A DNA stretch of 16,669 nt, taken from positions 150,853 through 167,521 of the forward strand of contig DGTM01000011.1 in the NCBI GenBank assembly GCA_002394305.1. Reading direction: 5' to 3'. How positions within the stretch are numbered: the first letter of the stretch is position 1; every line of letters begins with the position of its first letter. This document shows positions 8,101 to 14,097 of this stretch, piece by piece. The translations under genes and the position numbers were made by a program. This DNA is from Prevotellaceae bacterium UBA4336 (GTDB taxonomy: Bacteria > Bacteroidota > Bacteroidia > Bacteroidales > Bacteroidaceae). The notes under the pieces are model-generated. The model had not been told where the DNA came from. It did no database searches and saw only the letters and a program-made list of their open reading frames with translations.

Positions 8101-8438
8101 TCTACAGCTCGAACGTGAAGGATGCCTACGTCACGGCCCTTACGCCGCCCAGCATCGCCAGCTACCTCTTCTCCTCCAAGCCGACGATTCACGTCTACGC
8201 CAGTGCCCTGGAAGCCTATCAGAAATCCGCATGGGCAGAGTTCGGCACGATTGTGGGCGACCTGACGGACGAGATGGTGGACGGCATCTGCATGCCCGAG
8301 GCCCTTCCCGGCGAGGAAATCTTCAATGTTCAGTCTTCAATGGCGGGTGACACCTACGACCTCTTCGGCCGCAAGGTCACGGACCTCCGTCCCGGCACCA
8401 TCTACGTGCGTGGCGGAAAGAAGTTCATGTTCCGGTAA
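5124..8438 (+). CDS. Secreted M60-family metallopeptidase with BspA-like LRR on both flanks (paralog 1)
   Basis: A 1104-aa protein. The signal peptide covers residues 1-27 (hydrophobic 11-23, cleavage after IKA). A BspA/LRR_5-type leucine-rich module follows (about 30-230; repeats such as GGDAFAYCGSLETVVIG). A helical linker precedes the M60 (PF13402-type) zinc peptidase core at about 320-710. The zinc motif is HECGH (569-573), with E586 in GCTEASNN as the likely third ligand and E570 as catalytic base. A second, homologous LRR module (about 865-1048) repeats GGDAFAYCG and GVFYSS. The C-terminus (YDLFGRKVTDLRPGTIYVRG) resembles short Bacteroidales secretion/sorting tails. Known M60 proteins of mucosal bacteria cleave mucin-type glycoproteins, so an extracellular or surface mucinase role is inferred. 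Compared with paralog 2, its C-terminal LRR lacks about 17 residues near 915. It has its own promoter upstream. Confidence 0.9.
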   Translation: MLKNYLLGTCRLLLAALVCLVPTGIKAVTEVNVEKAGTLSSLIETSDKELRVTGVINGTDIKFIRDMVVAGTVTSLDWAGVRIVSGGSAYVESYTTANDIIGEKMFYECQNLQQMVLPTTLTDIQTNAFARTGLKAIDIPGTVTRLGGDAFAYCGSLETVVIGRKVNQLGQGVFYSSAVKTAYVKPMTPPSTPAYLFSSSPKIFVYTDVLTDYRQSSWKDYGTIAGGLEKTYPVELDPVDAAKKLCGNFFEDTACTQLKPEYQAMSDEDLTAALTEVGMPELMVSTALKVKNASWAKFEQDFRIHDYKPYSDASYWNNKMMSTGGSYMGNPTGIYAKEDSEQIYVFVDSDVADDATLYIAGCVDNQLIYNAKTGTKLEKGLNIIDGVKNALYYIVYVADTKAMKKTLSEWPDIKIHIEGGVVNGYYDVSRHSDSEYQALMRASTLGRFTVRGGHSLFHLKTISYKTVFPRTIDKSIAWFDSVAVWEKELMGMCESVASGKKAGYPWYLTGGEAIYPIYYNNPNFAIEGEPSDAGYANSTPYRTSYNGIDCIRNCLNALNTSMDDWCAGHECGHNNQRTINVEGCTEASNNVFSNLVRYLDGLNSSGGSTLATVMNEYARREPFYFRDVNSRLRMYWNLYLYYHLGQKNTSFYPELFKALRNDPLVLYNSSNNNNGGLKFVRKVCEVAQEDLTDFFDIWGFFEPIKAGSYIEDYGKHPIAVTRANILSTKAAIAKYPVKNREIIFVEDRADYVLSTGFLQAAGRKRNGHEQVGQCGDVGQFTDYVPGVCQPSDYVYLQSDSLYALEGSGGLGFLMLDSENNIKYASNSWNFCIPTSVGRDFKIYSLDADGSLHEITKAGEGTVYVTLSRAGTLRSQLTNDQAIKLIVSGPINATDLTYMKQLVNKQNLQAIDLEKAVVTSIAGNLFQDNKKLAAIKLPLSLTSINQATFSGTNLKTIVIPDKVTTVGGDAFAYCGQLNTVYIGSSVKTMAQGVFYSSNVKDAYVTALTPPSIASYLFSSKPTIHVYASALEAYQKSAWAEFGTIVGDLTDEMVDGICMPEALPGEEIFNVQSSMAGDTYDLFGRKVTDLRPGTIYVRGGKKFMFR

Positions 8439-8456
8439 TACAGCATTTGCCACATC

Positions 8457-8525
8457 CAGTACTCCCGCGGGAAAACTCCAGTACCACCGTGGGAGTACTG
8501 CAGTTTTTCCATGGTGGTACTGGAG
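8457..8525. repeat. 22-bp array of three units with cyclically complementary half-sites
   Basis: Three contiguous 22-bp units (8457-8478, 8479-8500, 8501-8522), each built as a 10-nt left half, a 2-nt centre and a 10-nt right half. Left halves: CAGTACTCCC, CAGTACCACC, CAGTTTTTCC. Right halves: GGGAAAACTC, GGGAGTACTG, GGTGGTACTG. The right half of unit 2 is the exact reverse complement of left half 1. The right half of unit 3 is the exact reverse complement of left half 2. The right half of unit 1 matches the reverse complement of left half 3 at 8 of 10. The resulting hairpins are mutually exclusive. The array occupies most of the gap between the two M60 genes. Confidence 0.93.
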
Positions 8526-8568
8526 GACAGGCACAGGGTTCCGACTGGAACCGCAAACAGAAAACAAA

Positions 8569-11500
8569 ATGAGAGAGAAAGGAATCAAGGCAATACGCAG
8601 GGCGATGCTGACGGGCATTGCCTGTCTTCTGTCGGCAAACGTGTGGAGTGCGGACACCATCCATGTGGCAACGGCCGGCACGCTGTCCTCGCTTTTGGAG
8701 ACGACGGGCAGGATAGTCAAGATAACCGGCAGCGTGAACGGCACCGACATCAAGTCCCTCCGCGAGCGAATCGCCGCAGGCAAACTGACGAAGCTCGACC
8801 TCGAGGAAGCCCGCATCGTCAGCGGCGGCACTGCCTACTACGGGAAGCACAAGACGACGAACAACGTCATCGGCGACTCCATGTTCTACAGCTGCTCCAA
8901 GCTCACCGGCATCACCTTGCCCGTTTCCGTCACGGACATACGCAAGTCGGCCTTCCAGCTGACCGGCATCACCAAGGTGGAGATACCCGACGGCGTCACA
9001 CATCTGGGCGGAGCGGCGTTTGCCAACTGCGGCTCCCTCAGGACGGTTGTCATCGGGCGGAAGGTCTCGCAGCTCGACCAGGCCGTCTTCTACAACTCCT
9101 CCTCCATTACGATGGTCTCGTCGATGCCCAAGACGCCGCCGGCACTGGACGCCTATATCTTCACGGCCAGCCCGACCATCCGCGTCTACTCCAGCGTGCT
9201 GGACGAGTACAAGGCATCCTCCTGGAAGCAGTACGGCACGCTCGTGGGACGGCTGGAAAACTATTATCCCGAGGAAGCGGACTCCAGTGCCGTGGTCGGC
9301 GAACTGGCCGGCAAGTGGTTCGACGATGCTGCCTGCACACAGCTGAAGGCCGCCTACCAGGGCATGACCGACCAGGAGCTCTCGGAAGCCATGGCCGCGG
9401 ACGGCATGCCCGCCTTCATGCGCACCATAGCCCTGAAGCTCAAGAACGACGACTGGAAGCCCTACGAGAAGGACTTCCGCATCCACAGCTACAATGCCTA
9501 CAGCGACGCCGGCTACTGGAACGGCAAGCTCCGCACCACGGGCGGCTCCTTCATGGGCAACCCCACAGGCATCTATACGAAGGACTACGAGCCCCTCTAC
9601 GTCTTCGTGGACAGCGATGTGCCCTCCGGCGCCTCCCTCTACATCGCAGGCTGCGCAGGCAACGACCTGGTGACGAGCGCCACGTCGGGCAAGATGCTGA
9701 AGAAAGGCCTGAACATCGTCGACGGGAAAGCGGACGCACTCTTCTACATATTATATACAGCCGACACGAAGTCGATGACGAAGACGCTCGGCGAGTGGCC
9801 CGACATCAAGGTCCACATCGAGGGCGGCATCGTGAACGGCTACTACGACGCGCAGCGGCAGAGCGACCGCGACTACCAGGCCATCCTCGCTGCCGCCACG
9901 CACGAACGCTTCACCGTCAAGGGCGGACAGGCCCTCTTCCACTTCAAGACGAGCACCTACCGCGAGGTCTGGCCCAAGACCATCGACAAGAGTATCTGCT
10001 GGTTCGACAGCCTGACCGTCTGGGAGAAAGAGCTGGCGGGCATCAGCGAAAGCGTGGCTTCGGGCCGTCGCGCCGGGGCGCCCTACTACCTGACGGGCGG
10101 CGATGCCATCTTCCCGCTGTACTACAACAACCCGAACTTCGCCATCGAGGGCGAGGCGACCGACGGCGGTTTTGCCAACTCCGCGTCCTTCCGCACGATG
10201 TACAACACGAAGGGCTGTGTGCAAAGCTCGTTCGACGTGAGCCGCACGGCCGACTTCGACGACTGGTGCGCCGCGCACGAATGTGGACACAACAACCAGG
10301 GGCCCATCACCGTCGAGGGCGGCACCGAGGTCTCGAACAACCTCTTCTCCAACTATGTCCGCTTCCATACCGGGCTCGTCACGTCGCGCGGCGCTTCCTT
10401 CGCTACGGTCATGGACGAGTACATGCGGCACGAACCCTTCTTCACCCGACCCCTCGAGAGCCAGATGCGCATGTACTGGCAGCTCTACCTCTACTACCAC
10501 TTGGCACAGCGGAACACGGCCTTCTATCCCACACTCTTCAAGAAACTGCGCGAAGACCCGCTGACGCCCTACAACTCCAGCAACGGCTGCCTGAAGTTCG
10601 TCCGTGCCGTCTGCGAGGTGGCAGGCGAGGACCTCACCGACTTCTTCCGCGTGTGGGGCTTCTTCGAACCGCTCACGAACTACGCCGTCACGGACTACGG
10701 CGCACATTCCATGACGGTACGCCAGACCGACATTAACAAGACGCTGGCCCAGATAGCAAAGTACCCGACGAAGAACCGCGAGATACTCTTCATCGAGGAC
10801 CGTGCCGACTACGTGCCCACCACGGGCTTCCTCACCGCGTCGGGACAGAAGCGGCGCGACTCGGACCAGGTGGGACAGTGCGGCAGTGTGGGCCAGTACA
10901 CCGACTACATCGCAGGCTGCCAGCCCTCGGGCTATACCTATCTGCAGGCCGACTCGCTCTATGCCCTCGACGGCGAAGGCGGTCTCGGCTTCCTGCTGCT
11001 CGATGCCGACGACAACCTCCTGTTTGCCGCCAATGCCAAGAACTTCTGCATTCCACTCCCCCAAAAGACAGTCCGGGGGGCTTCTCTCTATTCCCTCGAT
11101 GCCGACGGCTCGCTGCACGAGATTGTGAAGTCCGGCTCGGGCATCGAATACGTCGTGATGCCCAAGGCGGGCGTCCTGGAGGATTCCCTCTCGGCCAGGG
11201 CAATCAAGGCCGTCATCAGCGGCAGCATCAACGGCAAGGACATCAAGTATATGCGTCAGCTCCTCGTCAGCGGAAACCTCCAGTCGCTCGACCTCTCCAA
11301 TGCCAAAGTGCTGACATCCAACGTGCCGTACTACCAGAGCTACACCACCGCCCTCAACGTAGTGGGCCCCTACGCTTTCGATGGCTTCAAGAAGCTCGTC
11401 GCCATGCGTCTGCCCGAGAAGGTGACAAAGATAGATGACAGGGCCTTCCGCTTCTCGGGGCTCAAGATGATTGTCATTCCCGACGTCGTCTCCACGATAG

Positions 11501-11919
11501 GCCTCGAAGCCTTTGGCGGCTGCGAGAGGCTCACGACGGTCGTTCTCGGCGGGAAGGTCCGGACGATGAGCCAGGGCGTCTTCTACAATTCGCCCGTCAA
11601 GGACGTCTACGTCAAGGCCCTCACGCCTCCCACCCTCGGGGACTACATCTTCAACAGCAGCCCCACGATTCACGTCTACGCCAGCGCCCTTGCCAAGTAT
11701 CAGGCGTCGGCCTGGGCCAAGTACGGCACCATCGTCGGCGACCTGACGGACGACATCATCGACGGCATCAGCCTGCCCGAGGCCCTTCCCTGCGAAGAAA
11801 TGGCGGGTGGTCAATGGGGGGTGGGGAGTGACACCTACGACCTCTTCGGCCGTCGCGTCACGGACCTCCGTCCCGGCACCATCTACGTGCGTGGCGGAAA
11901 GAAGTTTTTCGTCAAGTAA
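8569..11919 (+). CDS. Secreted M60-family metallopeptidase with BspA-like LRR on both flanks (paralog 2)
   Basis: A 1116-aa tandem duplicate of the preceding gene with the same order. The signal peptide (1-28) ends VWSA. Then come an N-terminal LRR module (about 31-231), an M60 core with HECGH (570-574) and E587 in GGTEVSNN, a C-terminal LRR module (about 873-1060) and the tail YDLFGRRVTDLRPGTIYVRG. The reading frame is open upstream to 8326 inside paralog 1, but the ATG at 8569 is chosen because it gives a proper signal peptide and removes overlap with the first gene and the array. By eye it matches paralog 1 at most aligned positions. It differs by a palindrome-encoded segment after NFCIP (near residue 831) and a full-length C-terminal LRR. 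No separate TAnnTTTG promoter was seen, so it is probably cotranscribed from 5051. Extracellular glycoprotein cleavage is inferred. Confidence 0.9.
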   Translation: MREKGIKAIRRAMLTGIACLLSANVWSADTIHVATAGTLSSLLETTGRIVKITGSVNGTDIKSLRERIAAGKLTKLDLEEARIVSGGTAYYGKHKTTNNVIGDSMFYSCSKLTGITLPVSVTDIRKSAFQLTGITKVEIPDGVTHLGGAAFANCGSLRTVVIGRKVSQLDQAVFYNSSSITMVSSMPKTPPALDAYIFTASPTIRVYSSVLDEYKASSWKQYGTLVGRLENYYPEEADSSAVVGELAGKWFDDAACTQLKAAYQGMTDQELSEAMAADGMPAFMRTIALKLKNDDWKPYEKDFRIHSYNAYSDAGYWNGKLRTTGGSFMGNPTGIYTKDYEPLYVFVDSDVPSGASLYIAGCAGNDLVTSATSGKMLKKGLNIVDGKADALFYILYTADTKSMTKTLGEWPDIKVHIEGGIVNGYYDAQRQSDRDYQAILAAATHERFTVKGGQALFHFKTSTYREVWPKTIDKSICWFDSLTVWEKELAGISESVASGRRAGAPYYLTGGDAIFPLYYNNPNFAIEGEATDGGFANSASFRTMYNTKGCVQSSFDVSRTADFDDWCAAHECGHNNQGPITVEGGTEVSNNLFSNYVRFHTGLVTSRGASFATVMDEYMRHEPFFTRPLESQMRMYWQLYLYYHLAQRNTAFYPTLFKKLREDPLTPYNSSNGCLKFVRAVCEVAGEDLTDFFRVWGFFEPLTNYAVTDYGAHSMTVRQTDINKTLAQIAKYPTKNREILFIEDRADYVPTTGFLTASGQKRRDSDQVGQCGSVGQYTDYIAGCQPSGYTYLQADSLYALDGEGGLGFLLLDADDNLLFAANAKNFCIPLPQKTVRGASLYSLDADGSLHEIVKSGSGIEYVVMPKAGVLEDSLSARAIKAVISGSINGKDIKYMRQLLVSGNLQSLDLSNAKVLTSNVPYYQSYTTALNVVGPYAFDGFKKLVAMRLPEKVTKIDDRAFRFSGLKMIVIPDVVSTIGLEAFGGCERLTTVVLGGKVRTMSQGVFYNSPVKDVYVKALTPPTLGDYIFNSSPTIHVYASALAKYQASAWAKYGTIVGDLTDDIIDGISLPEALPCEEMAGGQWGVGSDTYDLFGRRVTDLRPGTIYVRGGKKFFVK
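11056..11080. repeat. C/G palindromic element inside M60 paralog 2
   Basis: CTCCCCC (11056-11062) and GGGGGG (11075-11080) bracket AAAAGACAGTCC. The encoded segment LPQKTVRGAS replaces TSVGRDFK of paralog 1 (after NFCIP, before YSLDADG), with two extra residues, so the element looks like a coding-sequence insertion or replacement. Confidence 0.6.
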
Positions 11920-12005
11920 AAGAAAAATATATAGTTTCTGCACAAGCAGTCAACTAAAATCGTCAAACTACAGACAGAATTTCTGCAACGCAGGGACAAA
12001 AACTA

Positions 12006-12089
12006 TTTCCAAGGCTTTGAAATAAATTTCAGAGCCTTGGAAATATATTTTAAAGCCACGGAAATATATTTCCAAGCCACTGAAAAAGT
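12006..12089. repeat. 21-bp array of four units with reciprocal half-sites
   Basis: Four contiguous 21-bp units (starts 12006, 12027, 12048, 12069). Left half of unit 1, TTTCCAAGGC, is the exact reverse complement of GCCTTGGAAA in unit 2. Left half of unit 2, TTTCAGAGCC, pairs with GGCTTTGAAA of unit 1 at 9 of 10. The unit 3/4 junction is a perfect 14-bp palindrome GGAAATATATTTCC (12060-12073). Units 1 and 2 together form a hairpin with arms of about 19 bp. Confidence 0.92.
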
Positions 12090-12125
12090 TTTTGTTGCAC
12101 GGCGTGAAGAAAAACAGGCTGCGGC

Positions 12126-12169
12126 GCGGAGAAGTTTGTATGGCGGTGCGGAGAAGTTTGTTCCGTGCG
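12126..12169. repeat. 22-bp-period direct repeat
   Basis: The 14-nt word GCGGAGAAGTTTGT occurs at 12126 and again at 12148, exactly 22 bp apart. A degenerate third start, GCGGTGGAGAGG, follows at about 12167. It lies 37 bp after the 21-bp array and about 60 bp before the ddh promoter. Confidence 0.7.
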
Positions 12170-12226
12170 GTGGAGAGGCTCTCGGTGCAAAAATGACACG
12201 ATTAGCGAGAAAAGTGAAGCTTTTTG

Positions 12227-12257
12227 TTGTTCGTTTTGTGGAAAAACTGTACCTTTG
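12227..12257 (+). promoter_or_regulatory. Bacteroidetes-type promoter for ddh
   Basis: TTG at 12227-12229, 20 nt, then TACCTTTG (12250-12257). The predicted leader to the ATG at 12302 is about 40 nt and A-rich. Confidence 0.75.
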
Positions 12258-12301
12258 TCGCCTGAAAACTGAAAACGCTAACATATAAAAATACAGAAGA
12301 T

Positions 12302-13201
12302 ATGGAGAAACTAAGGATTGCAGTTGTCGGCTACGGCAACATAGGGAAGTACACCGTGCAGGCCTTGCAGGCAGCTCCCGACATGGAGATAGCAGGCATC
12401 GTGCGCCGAGGCGGAGCAGCCGACAAGCCCGCCGAGCTGGCTGAGTACAAGGTAGTGAAGGACATCACGGAGCTGGGCAAAGTGGACGTGGCAATACTGG
12501 CTACGCCGACGCGCAGCGTCGAGGAACATGCGCTCCGGTGCCTGGCGCTCGGCATCAACACCGTGGACAGCTTCGACATCCACACTTCCATCCTCGACCT
12601 GCGCCGCTCGCTCTCGGCAGCCGCCAAGCAGCACGGAGCCGTCAGCATCATTTCCGCCGGATGGGACCCGGGCAGCGACAGCATCGTCCGCACACTCATG
12701 GAGAGCCTTGCCCCCAAGGGCTTGACCTACACGAACTTCGGTCCCGGCCGCTCGATGGGCCACAGCGTCTGCGTCCGCAGCAAGGCAGGCGTCCGGGATG
12801 CCCTCTCGATGACCATCCCCGTGGGCGAAGGCATTCACCGCCGCATGGTGTACGTCGAGCTGGAGGAAGATGCCAGCCTGGAGGAAGTGACGAAGGCCAT
12901 CAAGGCCGACCCCTACTTCTCGAGCGACGAGACGCACGTCTTCCAGGTGGAGAGTGTGGACGCCCTGAACGATGTGGGCCACGGCGTGAACCTCGTCCGC
13001 AAGGGCGTGAGTGGTCAGACGCACAACCAGCTCTTCGAGTTCAACATGAAGATTAACAATCCCGCCCTCACGGCACAAGTGCTCGTCAACGCCGCCCGCG
13101 CCACGATGAAACAGCAGCCCGGAGCCTACACGATGATTGAGATACCCGTCATCGACTACCTCCCCGGCGACCGCGAACAGATCATCGGGCATCTGGTCTG
13201 A
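12302..13201 (+). CDS. ddh: meso-Diaminopimelate D-dehydrogenase
   Basis: A 299-aa NADPH-dependent oxidoreductase that interconverts tetrahydrodipicolinate (its ring-opened form), ammonia and meso-diaminopimelate, a one-step route to the peptidoglycan and lysine precursor. The N-terminal Rossmann fold shows VVGYGNIGKY (8-17). The DAP-binding signatures SAGWDPGSDS (118-127) and FGPGRSMGHS (146-155) match the Corynebacterium-type enzyme, followed by VRSKAGVRDA. Further conserved parts are GHGVN and a C-terminal MKQQPGAYTMIEIPV. Length agrees with the bacteroidal form of the family (about 300). ATG 12302 follows an AGAAGAT leader, and the promoter lies 45 bp upstream. It stands alone between the M60 pair and the toxin-antitoxin module, so it appears monocistronic with a terminator just after it. 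Confidence 0.94.
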   Translation: MEKLRIAVVGYGNIGKYTVQALQAAPDMEIAGIVRRGGAADKPAELAEYKVVKDITELGKVDVAILATPTRSVEEHALRCLALGINTVDSFDIHTSILDLRRSLSAAAKQHGAVSIISAGWDPGSDSIVRTLMESLAPKGLTYTNFGPGRSMGHSVCVRSKAGVRDALSMTIPVGEGIHRRMVYVELEEDASLEEVTKAIKADPYFSSDETHVFQVESVDALNDVGHGVNLVRKGVSGQTHNQLFEFNMKINNPALTAQVLVNAARATMKQQPGAYTMIEIPVIDYLPGDREQIIGHLV

Positions 13202-13237
13202 GGGAGACGTTCCGTTCGGCCTAGGCCATACAGAAAA

Positions 13238-13266
13238 GAGGGTGTGTCAATAATTGACACACCCTC
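13238..13266. terminator. Bidirectional terminator between ddh and hepT
   Basis: A perfect 13-bp stem GAGGGTGTGTCAA (13238-13250) / TTGACACACCCTC (13254-13266) with a TAA loop. On the minus strand it is followed by CTTTTC; on the plus strand a TTTTA run comes about 10 nt later. It sits between convergent genes and could end both. The next 126 bp (13267-13392) show no gene. Confidence 0.75.
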
Positions 13267-13392
13267 ATCCGAGCCTTTTACTCTTGGTGCTATTCAAAAT
13301 TTGGCGATTTACGAATAACAAGAATCTTTAGCGGACGCTTCTTTGTCTAAGTATGAATGTTTTTCTTTTGTTTATTCTATAGGCTGGTACAA

Positions 13393-13420
13393 TTAAAAGT
13401 TAAAGATTAAGGGTTATTTG
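13393..13420. repeat. Heptad repeat at the hepT stop codon
   Basis: Four 7-bp units (TTAAAAG, TTAAAGA, TTAAGGG, TTATTTG on the + strand). Read along hepT (minus), each unit ends in TAA (at 13414, 13407, 13400 and 13393), closing all three frames; the first is the hepT stop. Confidence 0.75.
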
Positions 13421-13788
13421 TTTTTTTTCTCCCACTCGTCCCAGTCAGTTTCGGCAAGATAGCGGTTCACTTGCTCGCGAAGTGGGTCGAGGTCGTATTT
13501 GATGACGCTTTGGATGTCTTCGGGATTCACTTGGTAGTATCCATGAACCAGGACGTGTCGCATTTTCTCTATTACGTTCCATGGCGTTTCGGGATGGGCT
13601 GTCTTGAACTGAAGCGAAAGTTTATAAGAGGCTTCTCCGACGATTTCAATACACTTGATGATTCCGTAATACCCTATTTTGTTCTCAGATAATTCGTCAA
13701 ACGACTTCCCTGCCATGTAGTCCAATACATTTTCTATTGCTTGCGCTATGTGCTCCAGACGTCCTTTGTCTCTAATAGGCTCTCTCAT
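13414..13788 (-). CDS. hepT: HepT-like HEPN (DUF86) toxin
   Basis: A 124-aa all-helical HEPN-domain protein of the DUF86/HepT type, a predicted ribonuclease toxin. The active motif RX4HXY is intact: R77, H82 and Y84 in MRHVLVHGYY (76-85). In characterised systems this tyrosine is the residue the MNT partner modifies with AMP. The N-terminal IENVLDYMAGKSFDEL and central YGIIKCIEIVGEASYKLS are typical of the family. The start overlaps the 3' end of mntA by 17 bp, so the two are translationally coupled, with antitoxin first. Codon use is mixed at third positions, unlike the C/G-ending codons of neighbouring genes, which suggests transfer. The stop falls in a heptad repeat. Confidence 0.9.
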   Translation of the reverse strand: MREPIRDKGRLEHIAQAIENVLDYMAGKSFDELSENKIGYYGIIKCIEIVGEASYKLSLQFKTAHPETPWNVIEKMRHVLVHGYYQVNPEDIQSVIKYDLDPLREQVNRYLAETDWDEWEKKNK

Positions 13789-14071
13789 AAATCAGCTTTT
13801 TATCGTTGTTGACATGTTCCGAAACCCAGGGGAAGAGCATCTTTTCTTCCACCAAATCAACTTCTTTGTCAAGCAGTTTTTCCAAGTCGAGATGCATCCC
13901 CGCTATCTTGAAAAGGCCGATGGGCTTGCTTCGGTCGTAAGTTACGAGTATGTCCACATCGCTGTCGGGCCTCTCTTCGCCGCGCGAATAGGAACCAAAG
14001 AGCCAAGCTTTCAGGACTGGTTGTGTCTTGAAGTATTCTGCTATCTTCTTTGTCATTGCCTCTGTTGTCAT
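13772..14071 (-). CDS. mntA: MntA-type minimal nucleotidyltransferase antitoxin
   Basis: A 99-aa minimal nucleotidyltransferase (MNT). The catalytic signature GSYSRGEERPDSDVD (26-40) fits GS-X10-DXD with D38 and D40, and D72 in KEVDLVEE is the likely third carboxylate. Known MntA antitoxins neutralise HepT by adding AMP to the tyrosine of its RX4HXY motif. The start at 14071 (MTTEAMTKK) is chosen because a promoter lies just upstream at 14098-14129; an open frame running further upstream to 14227 would cross that promoter. A second in-frame ATG at 14056 is also possible. It is first in the two-gene minus-strand operon with hepT. The G+C content is visibly lower than the flanks. Confidence 0.9.
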   Translation of the reverse strand: MTTEAMTKKIAEYFKTQPVLKAWLFGSYSRGEERPDSDVDILVTYDRSKPIGLFKIAGMHLDLEKLLDKEVDLVEEKMLFPWVSEHVNNDKKLIYERAY

Positions 14072-14097
14072 GAGCGGGAAAGATGTTGTTCCGAGTG

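Larger units (their letters stand above)
11920..12301. other. 382-bp gene-free region between M60 paralog 2 and ddh
   Basis: This stretch holds two tandem arrays (12006-12089 and 12126-12169) and the ddh promoter (12227-12257). The short open frames across it on both strands are period-7-residue translations of the arrays and are not credible genes. No convincing terminator for the M60 genes was found. Confidence 0.7.

Noticed and set aside
5100..8192. Very long minus-strand open frame (about 1030 codons) opposite M60 gene 1, with similar ones opposite fabH, the kinase, M60 gene 2 and miaB
   Set aside because: These are shadows caused by C/G-ending codons on the real strand. The translations are low-complexity (H, V, D, A-rich) and have no domain, signal peptide or family motif.
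1367..8456. Shared TAATACAGCATTT directly at the stop codons of the kinase (1367) and M60 gene 1 (8436), each followed by CACATC
   Set aside because: A 13-nt match is expected by chance about once or twice in a window of this size; the position at two stop codons is curious but not enough to claim.
8326..8568. N-terminal extension of M60 paralog 2 into paralog 1
   Set aside because: It would overlap the end of the first gene and read through the 22-bp array; the ATG at 8569 gives a normal signal peptide.
12037..12288. Small plus-strand open frame (83 codons) before ddh, and a minus-strand one at 12003-12284
   Set aside because: Both translate the 21-bp array as 7-residue repeats and overlap the ddh promoter; no family resemblance.
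13218..13227. GGCCTAGGCC palindrome after ddh
   Set aside because: A single 10-bp palindrome with no repeat, promoter or terminator context; the adjacent 13-bp hairpin explains transcription end better.
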